From the NCBI RefSeq assembly GCF_002968295.1, contig NZ_CP134399.1:558001-622000 (forward strand): a DNA stretch of 64,000 bases, written 5' to 3'. Position 1 is the stretch's first letter. The number at the start of each line of letters is the position of its first letter. Positions 56,233 through 64,000 of the stretch are shown here, one piece after another. Both the position numbers and the translations under genes were made by a program. The notes beneath the pieces are model-generated. The model saw only the letters and a program-made list of their open reading frames with translations, ran no database searches and was not told where the DNA came from. The stretch is from Mycobacterium sp. ITM-2016-00317 (GTDB taxonomy: Bacteria > Actinomycetota > Actinomycetes > Mycobacteriales > Mycobacteriaceae).

Positions 56233-57805
56233 GCATCGCCTCCTCCAGGTCGATGCCGTGCAGCAGCTTGCTCAGCACCTCGTCATCGATGTTCCCGACG
56301 TCGCGCTCGGTCAGGAACGCGCTGCGCTCGACCGCCAGCATCTGCAGTCGCAGCTCCCGGAACGCGGCGATCGGCGATTCGGCGGTGCGGTCGGCGACCC
56401 GTTCCCATGCCGACCACTGCCGCCGGTTGTTCCAGGACCGGAGCACCTCCGCGGTCTGCTCGTCGAGCTCGGCGGAATGGTCGGCCAGCAGCTGATCGAG
56501 CAGTTGGCCGGCGGCACGGGCGGCCTTCTCCTGCGCCGCGGCGGCCGCCATGGCGTCGAGGCGCTCCTGGTCACCCTGGACGTCCAGCCGGCGGATCAAC
56601 CACGGCAGCGTCAGTCCGTGCAGCAGCAGGGTGCCCACCACCACGATGAACGTGAGGAAGATGATTTGCGGCCGGCCTGGGAAACCATCACCGGACAGCG
56701 TGGTCAGCGGCACGGCGAACGCCGCGGCCAGGGACACCACCCCGCGCATGCCCGCCCACGCGATGATCAGCAGCTGCCGCGGGTCCGGTGGTGGTTCGGA
56801 AGCGCGGATCTTGGCCGACAGCAGCCTGGGCACATAGGCGAACGGGAACACCCAGACGAGGCGCACCAGGATGACGCTCCCGAGCACCGACACCGACGCG
56901 ACGACGATCTCTGCGGCGGAGAGGCCGCTCAGTTCGTCGACCGCGGTCGGCAACTGCAGTCCGATCAACAGGAAGGCGAAGGACTCGAGCACCAGCTGGA
57001 CGGCCCGCCACACCGCGTCGTCCTGCAGGCGGACCGCGTAGCCGGCCCGGGAGAACCGCTGGGCGGCGATCAGCGCCGCGATGACGACCGCGAGCACACC
57101 GGACCCGCCGATCTGCTCGGCGACCAGGTAGACCAGGAACGGCGCGACCAGCCCGATCGCGCTCTCGGCGGTCGGGTCGTCGAGGTGGGAGCGGATGTAC
57201 ACCAGGGTCTTGCCGAGCACGAACCCGACGACCACGCCGCCGACCACCGCCATCACGAACGTCACCAAACCCTTGGACACCCCGGTCGACGCGCCGATCG
57301 CGGCGGCCAGCGCGACCTTGTAGGCGGTCAGCGCCGTCGCGTCGTTCAGCAGGCTCTCGCCGCTGATCAGCGTCATGGTCCGGCGGGGCAGCCCGAGCCT
57401 GCGGCCGATCGCGCCCGCGGACACGGCGTCCGGCGGCGCGACGATCGCGCCGAGCACGAACGCGGCGGCCAGCGTCATCTCGGGCACCGTGCGGTACGCG
57501 ACGTACCCGACGACGGCCGTGGTCAGCAGCGGCAACGCGACGGCCAGCAGCGCGATCGGGCGTTTGTTGGCGCGCATGCTCACCGAGCTGCTCGTCAGTC
57601 CGGCCGTCCACAGCAGAGGCGGCAGCACGACGTAGAGCACCACCTCGGGGTCGAGGGCGACGTCGACGACGTACTCGATGTCCGGCAGCATTCCGATCGT
57701 CAGGCCCACCACGACTAGGACGAGCGGAGCGGAGAGGTCGTGCCTGCGGGTGACCGCGGCCACCAGAACGGAGACGACGAGGATCGCCAGCAGCGAGGCA
57801 CTCAT
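56219..57805 (-). CDS. CPA1-type Na+/H+ antiporter
   Basis: 528 residues from ATG 57805. Twelve or so helices with the CPA1 signature SGESLLNDATALTAYKVALA (Asn-Asp ion site), GAIVAPPDAVSAGAIGRRLG, and AWAGMRGVVSLAAAFAVPL. A ~130-residue cytosolic C-terminal domain, helical and charged, may regulate activity. Expected role is pH and Na+ homeostasis. Divergent from purT. Confidence 0.92.
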   Translation of the reverse strand: MSASLLAILVVSVLVAAVTRRHDLSAPLVLVVVGLTIGMLPDIEYVVDVALDPEVVLYVVLPPLLWTAGLTSSSVSMRANKRPIALLAVALPLLTTAVVGYVAYRTVPEMTLAAAFVLGAIVAPPDAVSAGAIGRRLGLPRRTMTLISGESLLNDATALTAYKVALAAAIGASTGVSKGLVTFVMAVVGGVVVGFVLGKTLVYIRSHLDDPTAESAIGLVAPFLVYLVAEQIGGSGVLAVVIAALIAAQRFSRAGYAVRLQDDAVWRAVQLVLESFAFLLIGLQLPTAVDELSGLSAAEIVVASVSVLGSVILVRLVWVFPFAYVPRLLSAKIRASEPPPDPRQLLIIAWAGMRGVVSLAAAFAVPLTTLSGDGFPGRPQIIFLTFIVVVGTLLLHGLTLPWLIRRLDVQGDQERLDAMAAAAAQEKAARAAGQLLDQLLADHSAELDEQTAEVLRSWNNRRQWSAWERVADRTAESPIAAFRELRLQMLAVERSAFLTERDVGNIDDEVLSKLLHGIDLEEAMLTRG

Positions 57806-57845
57806 GTTCCGATTCTGGCGGTGAGTCTGGCAGGCTGGAAGCCCG

Positions 57846-58985
57846 ATGACTGAGACGACATATGGCGAGACGGTGATGCTGCTCGGCGCGGGCGCGCGCA
57901 GCGGCGAGCTTGCCTCGGCGTTCGAGCGCCTCGGCGCCGGGGTGGTCACCGTGCCCGATCACGACGACGCGGCGGCGCTGACCGCGCGGATCGACGAGCA
58001 CCGGCCCCGCTACGTGGTCGTCGACACCGACGCCGTCCCCGCCGACGCGCTGCTGACCGTCGCCGACCGCGAGGGTGTGGAGGTGTACCCGACCCCGCGC
58101 GCGTCGCGGCTGTCCCTGGACAGGGAGGGCCTGCGCAAGCTCGCCGCCGACGAACTGGGGCTGCCGACCGCGCCGTTCTGGTTCGCGGGTTCGGTGGACG
58201 AGCTGACCGCGATCGCGACGCACGCCGGATTCCCGATGGTCGTCAAACCCGTGGCTGCCGCCCCCGGCGAGGGCGAGTCGGTGCTGCTGCGGCAGGAGGA
58301 CGTGGAGCCGGCATGGCAGCTCGCGGTGTCCGGCGGCTTGCAGCGCGTCATCGCCGAGACGGTCGTCGAGGTCGACTTCGAGGTGACGCTGCTGACCGTG
58401 CGCACGAGCGGTCCCGCAGGCCCGGCGGTGCACTTCTGCGAGCCGATCGGCCACCATCAGAACGACGCCGAGGCACTGGAGTCCTGGCAGCCGCAGCGGC
58501 TTTCGCCGATCGCGCTGGATTCGGCGAAGTCGATCGCGGCGCGCATCGTCAACTCGCTCGGTGGCCGGGGGGTGTTCGCGGTGGAGCTGCTGGTGCGCGG
58601 CGACGAGGTGTACTTCTCCGACGTCCGGCCACGGCTGCAGGACAGCGGCCTGGTGACGCTGCGCTCCCAACGGCTCTCGCAGTTCGAGTTGCACGCGCGG
58701 GCCGTCCTCGGCCTGCCGGTCGACACCATCATGATCTCGCCCGGTGCGGTCGAGGTGAGTTACTCCGACGGAGAGGACAGGGACGTGTCCGGCGGTGAGA
58801 TGCACGCCGTGCTGGCCGATGCGCTCGCGGTCGCCGAGAGCGACGTGCGGGTGTTCCGGGCGACCGAGGTGGCCGGGACCGGCGAGGCGTCCTGGCTCAG
58901 TTGGTCCACGGCGACGGCGCAGGACCCGATCGTGGCGCGTGACCGCGCCCGCCGGGTCGCGTCGGCTGTGCGCAGGCTCCGGTGA
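57846..58985 (+). CDS. purT: ATP-grasp formate-dependent GAR transformylase (PurT-like)
   Basis: 379 residues. PreATP-grasp domain with VMLLGAGARSGELASAFERL; ATP-grasp domain with KLAADELGLPTAPFWFA, FPMVVKPVAAAPGEGESVLL and FSDVRPRLQDSGLVTLRSQR plus LSQFELHARAVLGLPV, the hallmark PurT C-terminal pattern. Converts GAR, formate and ATP to formyl-GAR. Slightly shorter than Rv0389 (419) and with DVRPRLQDSG in place of the usual EVSPRPHDTG, so substrate drift is possible. The stop overlaps the next start as GTGA. Confidence 0.8.
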   Translation: MTETTYGETVMLLGAGARSGELASAFERLGAGVVTVPDHDDAAALTARIDEHRPRYVVVDTDAVPADALLTVADREGVEVYPTPRASRLSLDREGLRKLAADELGLPTAPFWFAGSVDELTAIATHAGFPMVVKPVAAAPGEGESVLLRQEDVEPAWQLAVSGGLQRVIAETVVEVDFEVTLLTVRTSGPAGPAVHFCEPIGHHQNDAEALESWQPQRLSPIALDSAKSIAARIVNSLGGRGVFAVELLVRGDEVYFSDVRPRLQDSGLVTLRSQRLSQFELHARAVLGLPVDTIMISPGAVEVSYSDGEDRDVSGGEMHAVLADALAVAESDVRVFRATEVAGTGEASWLSWSTATAQDPIVARDRARRVASAVRRLR

Positions 58986-59446
58986 CCGCGCCCGGCGGGG
59001 CGGACGGGACCGACGGGGCGGAGTCGACCGGATCTGCCGTGATCCCGTTCCTCGGGGCGCTGGCGATCATTGTGGCCGTCGTGATCGGAATCTTTTTGAT
59101 CAACCTGTTCTCCGGCGACGGACTGACCGAAGAGCAGCAGATCGCGCGTGCCGCGTCGGGCCAGAACGACGCGCTGCAGCGCGCGGACTACGGCGCGTTC
59201 ATCTCCTACACCTGCGCCGAACAGGTTGCCGACGAGGCGAAAATTCTTGACGCCCAACGTCAATCGGTGGAAAACCGGGGCGAGCGGTATGTCGACCGGG
59301 TGGCCGGGGTGGCGGTGGACGGCGACCGCGCCACCGCCGACATCACCTATTACTTCGAGTCGGACAAGGACGCCAAGGAGACCGTGCCGATGACCTTCGT
59401 CCGCGAGGGCGGAAGCTGGAAGGTCTGTTCGCCCGGCCCCAGCTAG
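58982..59446 (+). CDS. Single-pass membrane protein with DUF4878-like exterior domain
   Basis: 154 residues. Short Gly/Asp N-terminus, one helix (FLGALAIIVAVVIGIFLINL), then an NTF2/lumazine-type domain: QNDALQRADYGAFISYTCAE, RATADITYYFE, GGSWKVCSPGPS with two Cys. It resembles the exterior part of the 44844-45632 protein. GTG 58982 overlaps the purT stop, so it is cotranslated with purT although no functional link is evident. Confidence 0.75.
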   Translation: MTAPGGADGTDGAESTGSAVIPFLGALAIIVAVVIGIFLINLFSGDGLTEEQQIARAASGQNDALQRADYGAFISYTCAEQVADEAKILDAQRQSVENRGERYVDRVAGVAVDGDRATADITYYFESDKDAKETVPMTFVREGGSWKVCSPGPS

Positions 59447-59465
59447 CTGTGGGACACTCTCGACC

Positions 59466-59888
59466 GTGAGCTACGCCGGAGACATCACGCCTGAGCAGGC
59501 ATGGACGCTGCTGAGCGAGAACCCCGACGCGGTGCTCGTCGACTGTCGCACCGAGGCGGAGTGGCGCTTCGTCGGAGTGCCCGACCTGTCCGAGCTGCGC
59601 CGCGACGTCGTCTACATCGAGTGGAACCGCACCGACGGCAGCCGCAACGACCACTTCGTCGACGACCTGGTCGACAAGCTCGGCGCGGCGGCTTCGGGGG
59701 AGCAGCGCCCGGTGGCGTTCCTGTGTCGTTCGGGCAACCGGTCCATCGGCGCCGCCGAGGCGGCCACCGAGGCGGGCCTCGGCCCGGCCTACAACATCCT
59801 GGACGGCTTCGAGGGCAACCTCGACGAGAGCGGGCACCGCGGCGCCACCGGCTGGAAGGCCGTCGGGCTGCCCTGGACGCAGTCATGA
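59466..59888 (+). CDS. Rhodanese-domain protein (Rv0390-like)
   Basis: 140 residues. One rhodanese domain: DAVLVDCRTEAEWRFVGVPD, active-site loop AFLCRSGNRSIGAA with the catalytic Cys, and GFEGNLDESGHRG. It overlaps metZ by four bases (ATGA), and the pairing is conserved in mycobacteria, suggesting sulfur delivery or handling linked to homocysteine synthesis. GTG 59466. Confidence 0.9.
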   Translation: MSYAGDITPEQAWTLLSENPDAVLVDCRTEAEWRFVGVPDLSELRRDVVYIEWNRTDGSRNDHFVDDLVDKLGAAASGEQRPVAFLCRSGNRSIGAAEAATEAGLGPAYNILDGFEGNLDESGHRGATGWKAVGLPWTQS

Positions 59889-61132
59889 GCGAGACACCCG
59901 GCTCGGTCCCGTCGGTCCGGATCCCGGCCGCCCTGCCCGACGGGGTCGGTCAGGCCACCATCGGGGTCCGCGGCGGGCTGCTGCGCTCGGAGTTCGAAGA
60001 GACCGCCGAGGCGATGTACCTGACCTCGGGATACGTATACGACTCGGCCGCCGACGCGGAGAAGGCGTTCACCGGCGAGATCGACCGCTTCGTGTACTCG
60101 CGCTACGGCAACCCGACGGTCGCGATGTTCGAGGAGCGGCTGCGCCTGCTGGAGGGCGCCCCCGCCTGCTTCGCGACGTCGACCGGCATGTCGGCGGTGT
60201 TCACCGCGCTCGGTGCGCTGCTCGGCGCCGGTGACCGGCTGGTCGCCGCCCGCAGCCTGTTCGGGTCGTGCTTCGTGGTGTGCAACGAGATCCTGCCGCG
60301 CTGGGGGGTCGAGACCGTCTTCGTCGACGGCGACGACCTGGCCCAGTGGGAGCAGGCACTGTCGGTCCCCACCCAGGCGGTGTTCTTCGAGACGCCGTCC
60401 AACCCGATGCAGTCGCTGGTCGACATCGCCGCGGTGTGCGAGCTCGCGCATGCCGCGGGCGCGAAGGTGGTGCTCGACAACGTCTTCGCCACCCCGATCC
60501 TGCAGCAGGGCATGCCGTTGGGGGCCGACGTGGTGGTGTATTCGGGCACCAAGCACATCGACGGTCAGGGCCGGGTGCTCGGCGGGGCGATCCTCGGCGA
60601 CACCGAGTACATCGACGGGCCGGTGCAGAAGCTGATGCGCCACACCGGCCCGGCACTGAGCCCGTTCAACGCGTGGACGCTGCTCAAGGGTCTGGAGACG
60701 CTGGCGCTGCGGGTCCAGCACCAGACCGCCTCGGCCCACCGCATCGCCGAGTTCCTGCAGGAGCACCCGTCGGTGAGCTGGGTGAAGTACCCGTTCCTGG
60801 AATCGCACCCGCAGTACGACCTGGCCAAGCGCCAGATGACCGGCGGCGGCACGGTGGTCACCTTCGAGCTCGCGGGCGCCGGCGGAGCCGGCAATCCCGA
60901 TGCGGCGAAGCAGCGCGCCTTCGAGGTGCTCGACAAGCTGCAGATCGTGGACATCTCCAACAACCTCGGCGACGCCAAGTCGCTGATCACCCACCCGGCC
61001 ACCACCACCCACCGCGCGATGGGACCGGAGGGTCGCGCCGCGATCGGCCTGGGCGACGGCGTGGTGCGGATCTCGATCGGGCTGGAAGGCACCGACGACC
61101 TGATCGCCGACCTGGACCGGGCGCTGTCCTGA
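59885..61132 (+). CDS. metZ: O-succinylhomoserine sulfhydrylase
   Basis: 415 residues (406 in M. tuberculosis). Cys/Met metabolism PLP enzyme that uses sulfide to make homocysteine. Visible: AMYLTSGYVYDSAADAEKAF, RFVYSRYGNPTVAMFEERL, the Lys-PLP site VVYSGTKHIDGQGRVLGG, and NLGDAKSLITHPATTTHRAM. ATG 59885 overlaps the rhodanese stop. Confidence 0.95.
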   Translation: MSETPGSVPSVRIPAALPDGVGQATIGVRGGLLRSEFEETAEAMYLTSGYVYDSAADAEKAFTGEIDRFVYSRYGNPTVAMFEERLRLLEGAPACFATSTGMSAVFTALGALLGAGDRLVAARSLFGSCFVVCNEILPRWGVETVFVDGDDLAQWEQALSVPTQAVFFETPSNPMQSLVDIAAVCELAHAAGAKVVLDNVFATPILQQGMPLGADVVVYSGTKHIDGQGRVLGGAILGDTEYIDGPVQKLMRHTGPALSPFNAWTLLKGLETLALRVQHQTASAHRIAEFLQEHPSVSWVKYPFLESHPQYDLAKRQMTGGGTVVTFELAGAGGAGNPDAAKQRAFEVLDKLQIVDISNNLGDAKSLITHPATTTHRAMGPEGRAAIGLGDGVVRISIGLEGTDDLIADLDRALS

Positions 61133-61133
61133 G

Positions 61134-61538
61134 GTGTCCCGCCGGACGGACGCGAAGAAGGCCCGCCGCAGGAAGCGGCAGTCGGCCCGGGACCAGACCT
61201 GGCTGCCCGCCGGGGTCGCCGACGAGCTCCAGATCGCTTCCGAGCTGGAGGACTTCGACGGCCGGCTGACCGGACGCGGCTGGGAGTTCTCGCTTGAGGT
61301 GGACGACGAGACCGGCGTGGCGTGGTACTGGCCGGCCTCCGAAGCCGACGTCGCCGACGAGGACGAGACCGTCAACGTGACGGTGATCCTGCTGACCCCC
61401 GAGGACGGCGGGGAGATCGCGCACGTCGTCTTCGTCGGGACCGACGTGGACTACCAGTTCAACCTCGACGAACTGTTCGACCACCTCGACGCGATCGAGG
61501 CGTACCGCATCGGCGACCCGCCACCGGTTTTCGGTTAG
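61134..61538 (+). CDS. Conserved hypothetical protein
   Basis: 134 residues from GTG 61134, one base after the metZ stop. A very basic N-terminus (RRTDAKKARRRKRQSARDQT) is followed by an acidic alpha/beta domain (WEFSLEVDDETGVAWYWPAS, HVVFVGTDVDYQFNLDELFD). The family is not recognised; the charge split could indicate nucleic-acid or ribosome association. Coupled to metZ by spacing. The stop overlaps that of the SDR gene by four bases. Confidence 0.72.
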   Translation: MSRRTDAKKARRRKRQSARDQTWLPAGVADELQIASELEDFDGRLTGRGWEFSLEVDDETGVAWYWPASEADVADEDETVNVTVILLTPEDGGEIAHVVFVGTDVDYQFNLDELFDHLDAIEAYRIGDPPPVFG

Positions 61539-62404
61539 CCGGGGTTCTTCTCGGAGCCCTCGACCACGCCGAGCGCGGACTGTGCGCGCTGCTCATAGCC
61601 TTGGCGCTTCGCGGTGTCGAACTCGAGGAACACGTTGTCGAGCCCGAGCTTGCCGTTGAGCCAGCGCCGGCCCCGCGGCCCGAGCATCTGCGCGGCCTGC
61701 GCGGTGAAGCGCAGCGCCGTCGGCACCGAGACGTGGGTCTTGGGCTTGTCCAGCGTCTTCGCGACCGCGGCGGCGATGTCGGCCGGTTCCACCGGCTTGA
61801 TCGCAGCGGTCTCCCGGGTGCCCGAGATCAGCTCGGTCCTGGTGAACGGCGGCATCACCACGGACACGTGCACGCCGTGCGGCGCCACCTCGTCGGCCAG
61901 CGCCGCGGACAGCCCGACCACGCCGAACTTCGCGCCGACGTAGACGACCTGGCCCGGGACCGGGATCAGCCCGGACAGCGACGCGATGTTGATGATGTGG
62001 CCGCGTCTGCGCGCGATCATGTCGGGCAGCGCGAGCTGGCATCCGGTGATCACGCCGTACAGGTTGACCTCGATCGACGAGCGGATCGACTGCTCGGACT
62101 GGTCGAGGAAGGGGCCGATCGGCATCACGCCGGCGTTGTTGATGAGCACGTCGATGTGGCCGCCCCCGTCGGTGCGGGCCTTGTCGAGGAACGTCGCGAA
62201 CGACTCCCGGTCGGTGACGTCGAGCGGATAGCCCGATGCCGGGCCGAGATTTCCCAGCTTGGCCACCGACGACTCCTGCAGCGCCACGTCGCGGTCACCG
62301 ATGACGACGCGCGCTCCGCGCTTGAGCAGTGCCTCCGCGGTCGCATACCCGATGCCGCGGGCGGCGCCGGTGATGGCGATGGTCTTGCCCCGGATGTTGT
62401 CCAT
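61535..62404 (-). CDS. Short-chain dehydrogenase/reductase
   Basis: 289 residues from ATG 62404. Rossmann motif IAITGAARGIGYATAEALLK, NNAGVMPIGPF, catalytic Ser in NIASLSGLIPVPGQ, and YVGAK (Tyr/Lys with Val-Gly between). The C-terminal ~60 residues (RFTAQAAQMLGPRGRRWLNG) resemble mycobacterial SDRs acting on lipids or steroids. Substrate unknown. A palindrome lies 10 bases upstream of the start. Confidence 0.9.
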   Translation of the reverse strand: MDNIRGKTIAITGAARGIGYATAEALLKRGARVVIGDRDVALQESSVAKLGNLGPASGYPLDVTDRESFATFLDKARTDGGGHIDVLINNAGVMPIGPFLDQSEQSIRSSIEVNLYGVITGCQLALPDMIARRRGHIINIASLSGLIPVPGQVVYVGAKFGVVGLSAALADEVAPHGVHVSVVMPPFTRTELISGTRETAAIKPVEPADIAAAVAKTLDKPKTHVSVPTALRFTAQAAQMLGPRGRRWLNGKLGLDNVFLEFDTAKRQGYEQRAQSALGVVEGSEKNPG

Positions 62405-62413
62405 GCGGCCGAA

Positions 62414-62429
62414 CTTTACACGTGTCAAG
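62414..62429 (-). promoter_or_regulatory. ACACGTGT-centred palindrome upstream of the SDR gene
   Basis: CTTTACACGTGTCAAG is symmetric except for one base pair. Its position directly before the ATG suits a TetR-type repressor; no regulator gene adjoins it in the window. Confidence 0.6.
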
Positions 62430-62474
62430 TTTTTCTGTGAAGTGCCCCCGGGAAGTCGCCTGCGGTGGCGGCGC

Positions 62475-63176
62475 TCACTCGACGACGTCGGAGGTCGCGG
62501 GCCCGAACAGGCACAGATGGCCGAGCACGGGCGTCGGGTCGGCGGACCAGTCCATCGCGGCCAGCTGCGCGGGACTGCGCCGACCCGTCCGCCACCGCAG
62601 TGCCTCGAACCGGGTGGTGCGCAGGACCAGACCGTCCCCGCCCCCGGTGCGGTCTCCGGCGAGGTAGCGGCCGTCCTCCACCTGGACCTGCAGCGGCACC
62701 GGCGTGCGCAGCATCGACAGCAGAAGGTCGCTGGTCCAGTGCACCGACGCGGAGTCGCGTGCGCCCGGCCTCCCGAGCGCGGCGCGGATGTCGTGTTCGT
62801 GGCTCACGATGTCGCCCAGCGGAGCCTCGAGTCCGTCGCGGTGCGCCCGCCCGCCGAGCAGGTCCGCCGCGTCCGCCCAGGCTGCTATCAGTGCGGGCGC
62901 CGAACTGCCGGCGAACCGCCGGACATGTTCGGCGGTCTGGGCGTCGGTGGGAGCGCCCGTCAGCGAGCCGGCGGCCCAATCCTGCGCGACGGCGCTCAGG
63001 TGCGAGACGACGTCGCGCACCGACCAGCCGGGGCAGGCGGGCACCGGGGTGCCCCACGCCGCGGAGCCGGCCGCTTCGAGCAGGTCGGCGATCCGCCGCC
63101 GGGTCTCCTCGTACAGCCGCGCGATCCGCACCGCGTCACTACTGGCGGGGGCGTCACTGGCGGGCACAGTGATCAC
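62475..63176 (-). CDS. Maleylpyruvate isomerase/DinB-like family protein
   Basis: About 233 residues from GTG 63176 (GTG 63167 is an alternative; both overlap the upstream gene end). N-terminal pattern TPVPACPGWSVRDVVSHLSA and mid-protein GDIVSHEHDIRAALGRPG with the metal-binding His set of the mycothiol-dependent DinB-like family, then a C-terminal MDMPI-type domain (RFEALRWRTGRRSPAQLAAM). Likely a mycothiol-linked transferase. Translated with the DUF899 gene upstream. Confidence 0.78.
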   Translation of the reverse strand: MITVPASDAPASSDAVRIARLYEETRRRIADLLEAAGSAAWGTPVPACPGWSVRDVVSHLSAVAQDWAAGSLTGAPTDAQTAEHVRRFAGSSAPALIAAWADAADLLGGRAHRDGLEAPLGDIVSHEHDIRAALGRPGARDSASVHWTSDLLLSMLRTPVPLQVQVEDGRYLAGDRTGGGDGLVLRTTRFEALRWRTGRRSPAQLAAMDWSADPTPVLGHLCLFGPATSDVVE

Positions 63177-63942
63177 CCTGCTCGGCCGCCCGCGACGGCC
63201 GCGGATCGTGCGGATCGTCGGGATCGGGGTCACCGAACCAGCGCCCCGGTTCCGTGCGGCCGTAGGCGTCGTGCCAACACCACCATTCGTACGGCGCGGA
63301 CTGGGGGTAGCCCGGCGGCGACTCCTCCCAGGTCTCCTGGCGCCCGAGAGCCGTCATGTCGAGGAAGTTCCAGGTGTTCACGAACGCCTCGTCGCCGCGG
63401 CTGTCGATGAAGTAGGTGCGGTACACGCGGTCGCCGTCCTCGCCCGGCAGGCGGATGAACGCGTTGGTGCCGTGCCACTGGTCCACGCCGAAATCGGTGT
63501 CGAACGCCCGGTCGCCGTCGGGAATCATGGTGTACCACGGGATGTCCCAGCCCATCCGGTCCTTGATCCGGGCGATGTCGGGCTGCGCGCCGCGCGAGGC
63601 GTAGACCAGCGTGGTGTCGCGGGCGTTGAGGTGCGCCAGGTTGCCGATGTGGTCGGCCATCAGGGAGCAGCCGACGCAGCCGTGATCGGGCCAGCCGGCC
63701 ACCCCGGGATCCATGAACGCCCGGTAGACGATCAACTGGCGGCGGCCGTCGAACAGATCGAGCAGGGACGCGGGGCCGTCGGGTCCTTCGAAGCGGTAGT
63801 CCCTGTCGACGGGTGTCCACGGCATCCGGCGGCGCATCGCCGCCAGCGCGTCCCGGGCGCGCGTGAACTCTTTCTCCTTGGCCAGCATGTCCGCGAGTGC
63901 CGATGCCCACTCCGGCGCCGACACGATCGGTGGGGTCTGCAT
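63154..63942 (-). CDS. DUF899 thioredoxin-like family protein
   Basis: 262 residues. Family marks: SAPEWASALADMLAKEKEFT, RARDALAAMRRRMPWTPVDR, the redox-type DHGCVGCSLMADHIGN, and HGTNAFIRLPGEDGDRVYRT with WNFLDMTALGRQE. DUF899 proteins have a thioredoxin-like fold with a Cys pair (CVGC) and are often regulated with ArsR genes. ATG 63942. A dyad lies 21 bases upstream. Confidence 0.88.
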   Translation of the reverse strand: MQTPPIVSAPEWASALADMLAKEKEFTRARDALAAMRRRMPWTPVDRDYRFEGPDGPASLLDLFDGRRQLIVYRAFMDPGVAGWPDHGCVGCSLMADHIGNLAHLNARDTTLVYASRGAQPDIARIKDRMGWDIPWYTMIPDGDRAFDTDFGVDQWHGTNAFIRLPGEDGDRVYRTYFIDSRGDEAFVNTWNFLDMTALGRQETWEESPPGYPQSAPYEWWCWHDAYGRTEPGRWFGDPDPDDPHDPRPSRAAEQGDHCARQ

Positions 63943-63962
63943 ACGTGTCCCTCCTCAGAACA

Positions 63963-63980
63963 TTCAACAATTCAGTTGAA
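63963..63980 (-). promoter_or_regulatory. Dyad operator upstream of the DUF899 gene
   Basis: TTCAAC-AATTCA-GTTGAA has perfect six-base arms. DUF899 genes commonly adjoin ArsR-type repressors whose sites resemble this; the regulator gene may lie beyond the window end. Confidence 0.6.
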
Positions 63981-64000
63981 CAACGATGTCCTCAGCAGAC

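Overview
The window is a high-GC, almost fully coding stretch of a mycobacterial chromosome, most likely from a rapidly growing Mycolicibacterium-type species. The evidence is gene content and order: etfD, the iniBAC cell-wall-stress genes, lpqJ, dnaK-grpE-dnaJ-hspR with HspR (HAIR) operators, clpB, ttfA (MmpL3 partner), fba, purA and purT-rhodanese-metZ. From memory these correspond to M. tuberculosis H37Rv Rv0337c-Rv0344c, Rv0350-Rv0353, Rv0385-Rv0380c, Rv0365c-Rv0356c and Rv0389-Rv0391, locally rearranged. No PE/PPE genes, insertion sequences, prophage, CRISPR arrays or tRNA/rRNA genes are visible, and no gene-free stretch exceeds 300 bases.

Region 1 (1-18.1 kb) is the envelope-stress block. 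An alanine-type aminotransferase and the electron-transfer-flavoprotein oxidoreductase EtfD lie next to the MalT-like regulator IniR. iniR follows, as a two-gene unit, a membrane-anchored Hsp70-like protein with a very long Thr/Pro tail. Divergent from these are an IniB-like paralogue, iniB, iniA and iniC, then two more single-pass proteins with Thr-rich tails. Direct repeats of ATTAGGGG-type boxes sit at matching distances upstream of both the paralogue and iniB and are the best candidate operator for IniR.

Region 2 (18.1-34.6 kb) holds the heat-shock genes. dnaK-grpE-dnaJ-hspR is translationally coupled and carries two HAIR operators; clpB carries one. Between them lie an aldose epimerase, a globin/ferredoxin-reductase flavohaemoprotein, a TetR-controlled membrane protein, an orphan three-gene type VII secretion substrate cassette (EspA/E-like, EspC/F-like, YbaB-like), a CYTH protein and, after clpB, ttfA.

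Region 3 (34.6-64 kb) is housekeeping and transport: a SPOUT methyltransferase, a TetR/MFS pair with a perfect 18-bp operator, GH76, an NhaA-thioredoxin fusion, DedA, Zn-alcohol dehydrogenase, fba, a CDF metal exporter with an ArsR/SmtB-like operator, an M50 protease, purA, a diguanylate cyclase, P450 plus ferredoxin, an MMPL/MarR pair, a Na+/H+ antiporter, purT, rhodanese, metZ, an SDR and a DUF899 protein.

Five conserved genes (iniA twice, grpE, GH76, M50 protease, P450) carry single-base frame disruptions in short G/C runs. Because grpE is normally indispensable and every break is repaired by one base, uncorrected sequencing indels are more likely than true gene decay. These genes are annotated across their full span.
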